DNA of 64,000 nt from CAVQJU01 sp963712905 (GTDB lineage Bacteria; Acidobacteriota; Vicinamibacteria; Vicinamibacterales; CAVVIG01): positions 1 to 64,000 of the forward strand of contig CAVQJU010000002.1 of the NCBI GenBank assembly GCA_963712905.1, given 5' to 3'. Positions 18,998 to 26,249 of this stretch are shown piece by piece. Positions within the stretch are counted from its first letter, which is position 1. Every line of letters starts with the position of its first letter. A program made the translations under genes and the position numbers. The notes under the pieces were generated by a model, which was given only the letters and a program-made list of their open reading frames with translations, made no database searches and was not told where the DNA came from.

Positions 18998-19559
18998 ATG
19001 GGAACGGCACAGCAACGACGGCTGTTCACGGCGGACGAATACTACCGTCTCGCGGACGTCGGCATTCTCAGCCGTGACGACCGCGTCGAACTGCTCGATG
19101 GGGACATCATCGAGATGACGCCCATCGGCATCCGTCACGCCGCCTGCGTGGATCGGCTGTTGGCTCTCCTGCAGCCTCGGGTGGCGGGACGAGCGATTCT
19201 CAGAGTGCAGAACCCGATCCGCCTCGATCCTCACTCGGAACCGCAGCCAGACCTTTCCATCCTGAAAGCCAGAGCCGATTTCTACGCATCAGGACACCCG
19301 ACGCCGGCCGACGTTCTGCTCGTGATCGAAGTGGCCGACTCGTCGTTGAAATTCGATCGTGATGTCAAAGTCCCGCTCTACGCCAGATTGGGTATTCCCG
19401 AAGTGTGGCTGGTCGATCTGGAGGAAGGCCGCGTCGAGATTTTCGCGCAGCCTGCACGGGACGGGTACCAGCAGTCGCATCTGGCGGTCCGCGGAGAGCG
19501 CGTGACGTGTGACGCGCTTGCCCGGCCTCAGCCTGCCGGTCGATGAGATCCTCTTGTAA
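18998..19559 (+). CDS. Uma2-family (DUF820) PD-(D/E)XK nuclease-like protein
   Basis: About 187 residues. ATG 18998 has GGGAGG 7 bases upstream; the longer open frame starting in the upstream palindrome is not used. Typical Uma2 landmarks: 'LFTADEYYRLADVGIL' start, 'RVELLDGDIIEMTP', 'EPQPDLSIL' (catalytic Asp), 'DVLLVIEVADSSL' (catalytic Glu), 'KVPLYARLGIPEVWLVD'. The uncorrected frame stops at 19546. Adding one shift near 19515 gives the family-like ending 'LPGLSLPVDEILL' and a TAA at 19557-19559. The family is abundant in cyanobacteria and acidobacteria; its biological role is unknown. Confidence 0.8.
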
Positions 19560-19569
19560 TCCTGCACAC

Positions 19570-19980
19570 GACGTTCAACACAGAGACCGCCGAGCACGCA
19601 GAGTCCGAGTTTCGTGTCGTGCAGGTTACCAAACACCGTCCGACTGGCCACCGCGCTTCGGCAGCGCGGGTCGGCAAACGATAGAAGTCGGCCTGATCGG
19701 CGTGAGAGGGTAAAACGCGGCGGCGGCCACCTCCGCGAGAGGCCGAGCCCGGCCCGAGCGCCATGGCACTAACCGATATTGCCGACGTCGCGTTTTTCCA
19801 GGCCGAGCTTCGTGATTGCGGACCCGCGTTGCCGAAGCGCGGTGATTGTCTGGCAGGCCTGAAGGCCTGCACTACTCCTGAGACGATGACCTCGGCGTGC
19901 TCAGTGTGCTCTGTGGTGATCGTCGTGACCGTTATCGAGAAGTCTCTGCGATCTCCGCGATCTCTGCGTTCAACGTCGTG
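19570..19980. repeat. Nested 410-bp palindromic element (CGCAGAG arms around inner inverted repeats)
   Basis: Outer left arm (19570-19605, GTTCAACACAGAGACC..) and outer right arms (19891-19928 and 19943-19980) belong to the CGCAGAG family. Inside is a 23-bp inverted repeat with one mismatch, 19649-19671 against 19821-19843 (ACCGCGCTTCGGCAGCGCGG), which continues at lower identity toward the centre. A GGCAGGCCTGAAGGCCTGC-ACTAC hairpin lies at 19852-19875. No credible gene is present. The whole gap between the Uma2 gene and the converging sigma-54 activator is taken up by this structure. Confidence 0.75.
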
Positions 19981-19985
19981 ACCGC

Positions 19986-21374
19986 CTACCGCGCCAGCCG
20001 CTTCAATTTTTCGACCAGCGTCGTCCGATTCAGGTTGAGCAGCCGCGCGGCCTGGCCCTTGTTGCCGTTCGTCCGCTCGAGCGACAAGGAGATCAGCTCG
20101 CGCTCGATGTTGCCGATGTACGCGCCGAGGTCGATACCCTCCTCCGGCAGCGTCACCGACGTCGGCACTGCCGCCTCGGGGACGTGCTGCACTTCGGCGG
20201 GCAGATCGACGAGGTCGATATGCGAGCGGCCGGCGCTGAACGCGACGGCCCGCTCGATCGCGTTCTCGAGCTGGCGCACGTTGCCCGGCCAGTGATACGC
20301 CATCAGAGGCCGCATCGCTTCCTGTGAGACGGTGGGTGCGGGCTTGTCGGCGCCGGCGCCCGCCGCGAATTTCTCGAGGAAGTGCTGGACGAGCAGCGGG
20401 ATGTCTTCCTTGCGTTCGCGCAACGGCGGCACGTGCACGGGGATGACGTTCAAGCGATAGAACAGATCCTCGCGGAACTGGCCATCGTCCACCATCTGGC
20501 GCAGGTCGCTGTGCGTGGCGGCGATGACCCGCACGTCCACCTTCGTCGTGTGCGTGTCCCCGATCCGCTCGAACTCGCGCTCCTGCAGCACCCGCAGCAG
20601 CTTCATCTGCAGCGCCGAGCTCATCGTGCCCACTTCGTCGAGGAGGAGCGTGCCCTTGTGCGCCTGCTCGAACCGGCCCTGCCGCGTGCCGGTGGCGCCC
20701 GTGAACGCACCGCGCACGTGGCCGAAGAGCTCCGCTTCGAGCAACGTCTCCGGAATCGCGCTGCAGTTGACGGCGACGAAGCGGTGCACGTGCCGCGGGC
20801 TGTGCTGGTGGATCGCGCGCGCGACGACTTCCTTGCCGCTGCCCGTCTCGCCCGTCACGAGGATCGTGCTGCTGGTCGCCGCGACGGTTTCGAGCAGCTG
20901 GAACAGCTTCGCCATCGCGCGGCTCTTGCCGACGATGCCTCCTTGAAACTTGTACCGTTCCTCGAGCTGCGCGCGCAGGTACTCGTTCTCAGACCGCAGG
21001 CGCCGCTGCTCGAGCGCGCCCTCGAGCACGTGCAGCAGCTCGTCGATCTGAAAGGGCTTGCTCACGAAGTCGCGCGCGCCGCGCTTGATCGCTTCGACGG
21101 CGTCCTTGACCGTGCCATATCCCGTGATGACGATGGCGACGATATCCGGGTAGCGCGCGACGGCGGCTTCGACGACCGCCGAACCGTCGATGCCCGGCAG
21201 CCGCAGGTCAGTGAGGATGATGTCGAAGGCAAAATCCGCGAGTTTTCCGATGGCCGCTTCGCCCGATTCGGCCTGCTCCACCCGGAAGCCCCGGTCCGTC
21301 AACTGCTCGGCGATCGCCTGGCGCAGGGGTGTCTCATCCTCGACGATGAGTACATGTCTCGACGGTTCAGTCAT
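19986..21374 (-). CDS. Sigma-54-dependent response regulator (NtrC/AtoC type)
   Basis: 462 residues, complete. Receiver domain: 'VLIVEDETPLR', phospho-acceptor Asp in 'ILTDLRLPGIDG', Thr in 'VITGYG', Lys in 'SKPF'. AAA+ domain: Walker A 'TGETGSGKE', sigma-54 contact loop 'GAFTGA', Walker B 'TLLLDEVGTM', arginine finger region 'FREDLFYRLNV'. C-terminal Fis-type HTH: 'ERTNGNKGQAARLLNLNRTTL'. It activates sigma-54 promoters by ATP-driven remodelling once phosphorylated. In PEP-CTERM bacteria the PrsR regulator has this architecture, so a link to the EPS genes is possible but not shown. No cognate kinase adjoins it; the nearest is the hybrid kinase at 23.2-24.7 kb. Confidence 0.95.
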   Translation of the reverse strand: MTEPSRHVLIVEDETPLRQAIAEQLTDRGFRVEQAESGEAAIGKLADFAFDIILTDLRLPGIDGSAVVEAAVARYPDIVAIVITGYGTVKDAVEAIKRGARDFVSKPFQIDELLHVLEGALEQRRLRSENEYLRAQLEERYKFQGGIVGKSRAMAKLFQLLETVAATSSTILVTGETGSGKEVVARAIHQHSPRHVHRFVAVNCSAIPETLLEAELFGHVRGAFTGATGTRQGRFEQAHKGTLLLDEVGTMSSALQMKLLRVLQEREFERIGDTHTTKVDVRVIAATHSDLRQMVDDGQFREDLFYRLNVIPVHVPPLRERKEDIPLLVQHFLEKFAAGAGADKPAPTVSQEAMRPLMAYHWPGNVRQLENAIERAVAFSAGRSHIDLVDLPAEVQHVPEAAVPTSVTLPEEGIDLGAYIGNIERELISLSLERTNGNKGQAARLLNLNRTTLVEKLKRLAR

Positions 21375-21484
21375 TTACAAGATCGCCAAGATTTTGACAC
21401 AAGGAGAAGCGCGTGTCGAGACTTCGTACCTAATCTCCTGTGCAGTTCCCTCCGATACACCTTTTCACGGGAGGAAAGAGCCAA

Positions 21485-21700
21485 GTGGAACGAAAAACGA
21501 TCTCCATCATGAAGGCATGCGAGTTGGTCGGTGTGAGCCGGCGCACGATCTATAACTGGCTCTCGAGCGGCAAGATCGAATACGTCCGCACCGCTGGCGG
21601 ATCGGTTCGCATCTTCGTCGACACGCTCTGGCGCGACCCGCATCACGCCGATCGTCCGGCCGTGCAGGGCGCGTGGCAGCAGGCCGAAGGCCGGAACTAG
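21485..21700 (+). CDS. Excisionase/MerR-type helix-turn-helix small DNA-binding protein
   Basis: 71 residues from GTG 21485, with GGGAGGAAAG placed seven bases upstream. The winged-helix excisionase fold is visible: 'TISIMKACELVGVSRRTIYNWLSSGKIEYVRTAGGSVRIF', split as helix-turn-helix (KACELVGVSRRTIYNW) and wing (RTAGGSVRI). Proteins like this include phage Xis and chromosomal BldC-like regulators; no integrase is nearby, so a chromosomal regulator is more likely. It is transcribed away from the sigma-54 activator, five bases ahead of the next small gene. Confidence 0.85.
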   Translation: MERKTISIMKACELVGVSRRTIYNWLSSGKIEYVRTAGGSVRIFVDTLWRDPHHADRPAVQGAWQQAEGRN

Positions 21701-21705
21701 GCCCG

Positions 21706-21960
21706 ATGTCGGGCCGGCTCAGCGTCGAGGAACTCCGAGCGAGGGGACCGATGGACGAGTCGCCAGAACTGGGTCTCCTCTTCCATCGGCTGAACAACCA
21801 GCTCGGAATCATCCTCGCGCACGCTGAGCTGCTCGAGGCCAAGTCGGCCGACGACATCCAGCGTGCCCGTGCGTCCCAGGTCGTCGCCAGCGTCCTCGAA
21901 GCCATGGGGACCGCCAAAGAAATCCGCCGCCGCACGATCAATCCCGCCTCAGAATCGTAA
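21706..21960 (+). CDS. Stand-alone histidine-kinase DHp-like miniprotein
   Basis: 84 residues (or 70 from the ATG at 21751, which has GAGGGG close upstream). The core 'GLLFHRLNNQLGIILAHAELLE' matches the HisKA phospho-acceptor helix pattern H-x-L-N-N-x-L, with the usual Pro replaced by Gln. A second helix, 'RARASQVVASVLEAMGTAKEIRRR', would complete a DHp hairpin. No ATPase domain, receiver or membrane segment is present. It is preceded by the excisionase-type gene and followed by the sigma factor. It could act as a phosphotransfer or dimerisation decoy for neighbouring two-component proteins; this is inference. Confidence 0.7.
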   Translation: MSGRLSVEELRARGPMDESPELGLLFHRLNNQLGIILAHAELLEAKSADDIQRARASQVVASVLEAMGTAKEIRRRTINPASES

Positions 21961-22222
21961 TCCCTCCAAATCAGAATCGTAAGTACGTAGTCAAAAAATT
22001 GACGACGAGGGGCAGTTTTCGTCATGTTATTGACGAGCCTCTCGACACTTTCCGTCACAGATCGGCAAGAGTCCCGGATCGTGACACGACATGTAAATGA
22101 CTGTGCATACAGTCTTTGCCGCTTGTTGTCACACGAAAAGGTCACCAAACTGGACACAGACTCTGCGGTTGGTACCCCGATTGCGATAGCGCGCAGCCGT
22201 CGGAACTACTTAAGGAGCCATC
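21961..22222 (+). promoter_or_regulatory. Regulatory leader of the FliA/WhiG-type sigma gene, with three dyads and a direct repeat
   Basis: A 12-bp direct repeat TCAGAATCGTAA occurs at 21949-21960 and 21971-21982. Dyads follow: GTCAA-AAAA-TTGAC (21990-22003), CGTCA-TGTTAT-TGACG (22020-22035) and GACTGT-GCAT-ACAGTC (22099-22114). The first two share the TTGAC/GTCAA half-site, as expected for one dimeric regulator. The region is clearly more AT-rich than its surroundings. AAGGAGCC precedes ATG 22223. Transcription start is not assigned. Confidence 0.6.
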
Positions 22223-23137
22223 ATGCGCGCCCAGCCTGTTGCCGCCAGCCAGAATCGCCGAATCGTTGCGGGTCTGCCGTTTGTCGAAGCGCTTGCCCGC
22301 CGCATGGCGGCGACGATGCCGAACTCGATCGACATCGGCGATCTCGTTCAGGACGGCATGATCGGCTTGATCGACGCCGCGCACCGGTTCGACGAGGACC
22401 GCGGCATCAAGTTCGAGACCTTCGCCGAGCGGCGCGTCCGCGGGGCGATGATCGACGCGCTGCGCCGCGATGCCTGGCCGCGCGGCGTCCGCCGTCAGCG
22501 TCGCGAGCTCGACGCAGCCCGTGAAGCCCTGAGGCGCGAGCTGGGACACGAACCGTCGATGGCCGACCTGGCCGCCCGCGTCGGGTCCGACGAGAAACGA
22601 CTGAGCCGCACCATCGTTCGCATCAACACCATCGAATCCACATCGCCCCTCGCCACGGGCGAACACCTCGACGAATCATCGCTGCCGCCCGCGCTCGTGC
22701 CGTCCGAACCCGATTCACCCGACACCGCCTATGAGAAGCTCGAGACGCGCGATCGCGTCCGCGCCGCCATCCAGTCGCTGCCGGTTCGCGAGCGCAAGGT
22801 CATCGGCCTCTATTACTACGGCGAAGTGACGATGAAGCAGATCGGCGCGGAGATCGGCGTCAACGAATCGCGCGTGTCGCAGCTGCATGCCCGCGCCATC
22901 CGCCGCCTGCGCGAGTCGCTCGGCGAGATGGGCCCGCAGCAGATCGCGGAGATGCGCAAGGCGTTCCAGGCGTTCATGTCCCGGCGCCCCGCGCCGGAAG
23001 CCGTGGCTCACGCCGGCGTGGCCACCTCGGCGGTGGTGCTGCCGTACAAGCCCGCCCGGGAGATGAAGAAGCTCACGATGGCGCGCGCCACGCTGAAGAT
23101 CAAGCCGCAGCGTCAGGCCGTCGCCGCCGCCCGATAA
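22223..23137 (+). CDS. RNA polymerase sigma factor, FliA/WhiG (sigma-28) type
   Basis: 304 residues. Region 2: 'VEALARRMAATMPNSIDIGDLVQDGMIGLIDAAHRFD', 'GIKFETFAERRVRGAMIDALRR'. Region 3: 'REALRRELGHEPSMADLAARVG'. Region 4: 'LETRDRVRAAIQSLPVRERKVIGLYYYGEVTMKQIGAEIGVNESRVSQLHARAIRRLR' (broken here as region 4.1 and the 4.2 HTH). This is the group-3 sigma architecture that reads flagellar or developmental promoters. The C-terminal extension of ~60 residues is basic (KPAREMKKLTMARATLKIKP) and unusual. No flagellar genes are in the window. The 262-bp leader carries dyads, so it is probably regulated. Confidence 0.92.
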   Translation: MRAQPVAASQNRRIVAGLPFVEALARRMAATMPNSIDIGDLVQDGMIGLIDAAHRFDEDRGIKFETFAERRVRGAMIDALRRDAWPRGVRRQRRELDAAREALRRELGHEPSMADLAARVGSDEKRLSRTIVRINTIESTSPLATGEHLDESSLPPALVPSEPDSPDTAYEKLETRDRVRAAIQSLPVRERKVIGLYYYGEVTMKQIGAEIGVNESRVSQLHARAIRRLRESLGEMGPQQIAEMRKAFQAFMSRRPAPEAVAHAGVATSAVVLPYKPAREMKKLTMARATLKIKPQRQAVAAAR

Positions 23138-23142
23138 CGATT

Positions 23143-23226
23143 CACGTACGGGGCCACAGAGACGACAGAGGTCACAGAGCTTTCTCTTATTGAGAAATCC
23201 CTCTGTGCTCTCTGTGCCTCTGTGGC
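23143..23226. repeat. Short-period palindromic array, CACAGAG family (copy 1)
   Basis: GGCCACAGAGACGACAGAGGTCACAG mirrored by CTCTGTGCTCTCTGTGCCTCTGTGGC around TCTCTTATTGAGA. It fills the convergent gap between the sigma gene and the histidine kinase, and the palindrome (CACGTACG ... TTACGTA) continues into the TAA stop of the kinase. Confidence 0.88.
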
Positions 23227-24741
23227 TTACGTAAGGCTCTCTCGCACGGTTTGTAGCAGGTCGGCGAGCCGGAACGGCTTCGCGAGCCAGCGGCAGCCGG
23301 TCTCGTTCAGGAACTGCTCGGCGTTGGTTCCCGCGACATCGCCCGTCACGAAGACGACGCGCTTGCGCATCGTGGGAACCGCCTCTGACAACGACCGGTA
23401 GAACGCCCGCCCATCGAGCTTCGGCATCCTCAGGTCGCAGATGACCAGGTCGTAGCGCTTCTCCTGCACTTTCGCGAACGCCAGCTCCCCGTCCGCGGCC
23501 CACTCCACGACGTACTCGGCGTCGCGCAGCGCGTCGACGACGGCCCTGGCCAGCGCCTCCTCGTCTTCCACGAGGAGAATCGAAGCCCCGGCCATCGTGT
23601 TCACGGGCCCGGTCTTCCGCGGCGGCGTCGCGACCGCAACCTTCCCGCTGACGGGCAGCTCCACGTAGAACGACGCGCCCCCGCCCGGACGCGACTCGAG
23701 GCGGATTCTCCCTCCGTGCTCCTGCACGATCGCGTACGCGACCGTCAGACCCAGGCCCGTGCCCTTGCCGACCTCCTTCGTCGTGAAGAAGGGGTCGAAG
23801 ATCTTCGGCTGCACCTCTTCCGGGATTCCCGGCCCGTCGTCGTTGATTTCGAGGACCACGGCCTCCTGATCCACGTCGTGCCACGACCGAACCACCAGCA
23901 CGCCGCGGCCGTTGGCGGAGATCATCGCCTGCTCGGCGTTGATGATCAGGTTGAGGAGCACCTGCTGCATCTGGTGACCGTCGGCGAACACCTGCGGCAG
24001 GCCGGCGGCGAGCGCGTCGATGACCCGGATGTTGGTGAGCCGCAGGTCGTAGGCGCGCAGGGCGAGCGTTTCGCCCACGACCTGGTTCACGTCCACCATC
24101 ATCCTCGTCGTCTGGCGCTTCCGGGCGAAGGTGAGGAGGTTGCGGACGATGCGCGCGGCGCGCTCGGACTCGCTGAGGATCGTGTCGAGGCCGTGGCGCA
24201 GCGAGGCATCGGTGATCGGGGTCTGCGACAGGCGTTCGGACCAGCTGAGGATTGTCGCGAGCGGGTTGTTCAGCTCGTGTGCGACGCCGGAAATGGTCTG
24301 TCCGAGGGCGGCCATCTTCTCGGCCTGGAGGAGCTGGTGGTAGATGTCCCGCGTCTCGTCGTCCAGCTTCTTGCGCTCGCTGACGTCGCGCATCAGCGCC
24401 TCGACGCGCAGGGCGCCGTTGCGGGCCCGCTCGGCCCGGGCCGTCAACTCGATCCAGAAGGGGTTGTTGTCCGCGCGGCGCAGGCGGAGGACATAGTCGC
24501 TGACGGCGCCGTCCGAGCTCAGGCGATCGAGGAACGCGATCCGCGCCTGCGGGTCGACGAAGCGATCGAGGTCGAACGGGCGGACCTCGGCGTCGGGTGT
24601 CTCGCTGGCGTAGCCGAAGATCAGCTTCAGGTGGCCGTTGGCCGCGATCGTCGTGGTCCGTTCGGCGCCGATCGTGCCGATGTACGCGCCCTCGAGGACG
24701 GCGTCGAAGAGCCGTGCGAGAGCTGTCGCGCGACGTTCCAC
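23227..24741 (-). CDS. Hybrid sensor histidine kinase (PAS-HisKA-HATPase-REC)
   Basis: 504 residues, cytoplasmic (no TM helix). A PAS-like sensor occupies residues 1-125. The HisKA H-box is 'ISGVAHELNNPLATILSW'. The HATPase domain shows the N-box 'QVLLNLIINAEQAM', G1 'INDDGPGIPEEV', F-box 'KIFDPFFTTKEVGKGTGLGL'. A C-terminal receiver begins 'ASILLVEDEEAL', with the acceptor Asp in 'LVICDLRMPKLDG' and Lys in 'LAKPF'. It should autophosphorylate and pass phosphate to its own receiver and perhaps to the sigma-54 regulator at 20-21.4 kb. It is divergent from the EamA gene by 35 bp. Confidence 0.93.
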   Translation of the reverse strand: MERRATALARLFDAVLEGAYIGTIGAERTTTIAANGHLKLIFGYASETPDAEVRPFDLDRFVDPQARIAFLDRLSSDGAVSDYVLRLRRADNNPFWIELTARAERARNGALRVEALMRDVSERKKLDDETRDIYHQLLQAEKMAALGQTISGVAHELNNPLATILSWSERLSQTPITDASLRHGLDTILSESERAARIVRNLLTFARKRQTTRMMVDVNQVVGETLALRAYDLRLTNIRVIDALAAGLPQVFADGHQMQQVLLNLIINAEQAMISANGRGVLVVRSWHDVDQEAVVLEINDDGPGIPEEVQPKIFDPFFTTKEVGKGTGLGLTVAYAIVQEHGGRIRLESRPGGGASFYVELPVSGKVAVATPPRKTGPVNTMAGASILLVEDEEALARAVVDALRDAEYVVEWAADGELAFAKVQEKRYDLVICDLRMPKLDGRAFYRSLSEAVPTMRKRVVFVTGDVAGTNAEQFLNETGCRWLAKPFRLADLLQTVRESLT

Positions 24742-24776
24742 GCGTGGGATTATATTCGGCAGTCCGTTTCCTCACC

Positions 24777-25652
24777 ATGACGCTCGCACCCAATCGAACC
24801 GCCTACGCGGCGTGGCTGGCCGTTTGTGTCCTCTGGGGTACCACGTACCTCGCGATCGCGATCGCCCTCGAGACGCTGCCGCCGCTCTTCATGGCCGGCT
24901 TCCGCTACATCCTCGCCGGCACGCTGCTGGTGGCCGTGCTGAGGTTGCGGGGCGAGACGATGCCGCCGCCCGGTGCGTGGGGACGGCTGGCCGTGCTCGG
25001 CATCCTGCTCCTCGGGTTCGGCAACGGCGGCCTGGTCTGGGCGGAGCAGACGATTCCGAGCGGGTTCGCGGCGCTGCTCGTGGCGATGACCCCGTTCTGG
25101 ATGGTCGGCATCGACTCGCTGATGCCGGGGGCCGAGCACCTCACGCGTCCGCGGATCCTCGGCCTCGTCGTCGGGTTCGCGGGTGTGCTGATGCTGGTGT
25201 GGCCGGAGATCGCGGCCGGCGGCGGCCGTGGATTCTTACAGGGTGTGATCGCGGCCGAGATCGCGTGCGTCGGGTGGGCGCTGGGGTCGAGCTACGCGCG
25301 GCGCCGGAAGCCGGAGGAAAACGTGCTCGTTGTTGCCGGCTTCGAGATGATCTTTGGCGGGCTGTTCCTTGTCGCGGGCGGGGCGCTCAGGCAGGAGTGG
25401 CGGACGGTCGCGTTCACGACGCGCACGTTCGCCGCGTGGCTCTACCTGGTGTTCTTCGGCGGCATCGCCGGCTTTTCCGCCTACGCGTACGCGCTCAAAC
25501 ACCTCCCGGTGTCCACCGTGTCGCTGTACGCGTACGTGAACCCGATCATCGCCGTCGCGCTCGGCACGCTGGTGCTGGGCGAGCCGTTCAGCCCGCGAAT
25601 CGCCGTCGCGGCCGTCGTCGTCATGATCGGAATGTGGATGGTGAGACGATGA
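24777..25652 (+). CDS. EamA/DMT-family transporter (RhaT/YdcZ-like permease)
   Basis: 291 residues with ten predicted transmembrane helices in two five-helix EamA repeats: 'AWLAVCVLWGTTYLAIAIAL' (repeat 1 start, with the WGxx motif) and 'VIAAEIACVGWALGSSYA' (repeat 2 start). 'YAYVNPIIAVALGTLVLGEP' near the end is highly typical. These permeases export metabolites such as amino acids or nucleosides; the substrate cannot be told from sequence. ATG 24777 was chosen because the region upstream is the divergent kinase promoter. The gene ends at a CACAGAG-type palindromic array. Confidence 0.9.
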   Translation: MTLAPNRTAYAAWLAVCVLWGTTYLAIAIALETLPPLFMAGFRYILAGTLLVAVLRLRGETMPPPGAWGRLAVLGILLLGFGNGGLVWAEQTIPSGFAALLVAMTPFWMVGIDSLMPGAEHLTRPRILGLVVGFAGVLMLVWPEIAAGGGRGFLQGVIAAEIACVGWALGSSYARRRKPEENVLVVAGFEMIFGGLFLVAGGALRQEWRTVAFTTRTFAAWLYLVFFGGIAGFSAYAYALKHLPVSTVSLYAYVNPIIAVALGTLVLGEPFSPRIAVAAVVVMIGMWMVRR

Positions 25653-25749
25653 CGTACGGACGTAGCCACAGAGGCACAGAGATCACAGAGGCACTCTTCT
25701 TGAAAGAAGCATCTCTGTGTCCTCTGTGCCTCTGTGGCTTTGTACGTTC
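25653..25749. repeat. Short-period palindromic array, CACAGAG family (copy 2)
   Basis: GACGTAGCCACAGAGGCACAG ... CTGTGCCTCTGTGGCTTTGTACG, with loop CTTCTTGAAAGAAG. It exactly occupies the gap between converging eamA and fabZ. Arms carry 8-9 nt CACAGAGNN units. Confidence 0.9.
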
Positions 25750-26208
25750 TTAGGTGTTTTCTGGCTGCGGGGCGCCGAGGGCGAACGTCATCGTGCCTTC
25801 GAAGACGACCTTGCCGGCGACGCGGGCGACGCCTTTCAGCACGCCCATACGGCTCCTGATCCTCACCACTTGCGCCTCGATCTCGAGCACGTCGCCGGGA
25901 TGAACCGCGTGCTTGAAGCGGACGCGCTTGATGCCGGCGAAGAAGGGGAGGCGCTGGCGGTTTTCGGGCTTGGCCAGGATCAGGATGGCGCCGACCTGCG
26001 CGACGGCCTCCGTGAGGATCGTCGGCGGCAGACCGAGCGCGCCGTCGGGCCCGAAGGACAAGTACCGCTCGTTGCGCGAGACGTTCTTGATCCCGACGAT
26101 CCGCTTGTCGGGCTCGAATTCGGTCACGCGATCGACGAGCAGGAACGGGTACCGGTGCGGCAGGATCCGTTCGATCGCGGCGTGGTCGAGCGGGAGAGTC
26201 AGGTCCAT
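25750..26208 (-). CDS. fabZ: 3-hydroxyacyl-ACP dehydratase FabZ
   Basis: 152-residue hot-dog enzyme of type II fatty-acid synthesis; it dehydrates 3-hydroxyacyl-ACP to trans-2-enoyl-ACP. 'ILPHRYPFLLVDRV' carries the catalytic His; 'ILTEAVAQVGAIL' carries the catalytic Glu/Gln helix (usually E-x-x-A-Q); 'FFAGIKRVRFKHAVHPGDVL' is the conserved substrate-tunnel segment. Length is normal for FabZ. No lpx genes are adjacent, so this is a single-gene locus facing away from the SpoIIE phosphatase 41 bp upstream. Confidence 0.93.
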   Translation of the reverse strand: MDLTLPLDHAAIERILPHRYPFLLVDRVTEFEPDKRIVGIKNVSRNERYLSFGPDGALGLPPTILTEAVAQVGAILILAKPENRQRLPFFAGIKRVRFKHAVHPGDVLEIEAQVVRIRSRMGVLKGVARVAGKVVFEGTMTFALGAPQPENT

Positions 26209-26249
26209 GTGAACAAGCGATTATACTTGCAGATGTCCTGCGGCCTGAA

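Noticed and set aside
19763..19981. 72-residue ORF in the nested palindrome
   Set aside because: Its C-terminal residues come from the array arm, there is no ribosome-binding site, and the sequence lies within inverted repeats.
22099..22114. LexA-like box GACTGTGCATACAGTC
   Set aside because: Spacing between CTGT and ACAG is four, not the eight of the Escherichia SOS box, and the gene is a sigma factor; kept only as a generic dyad.
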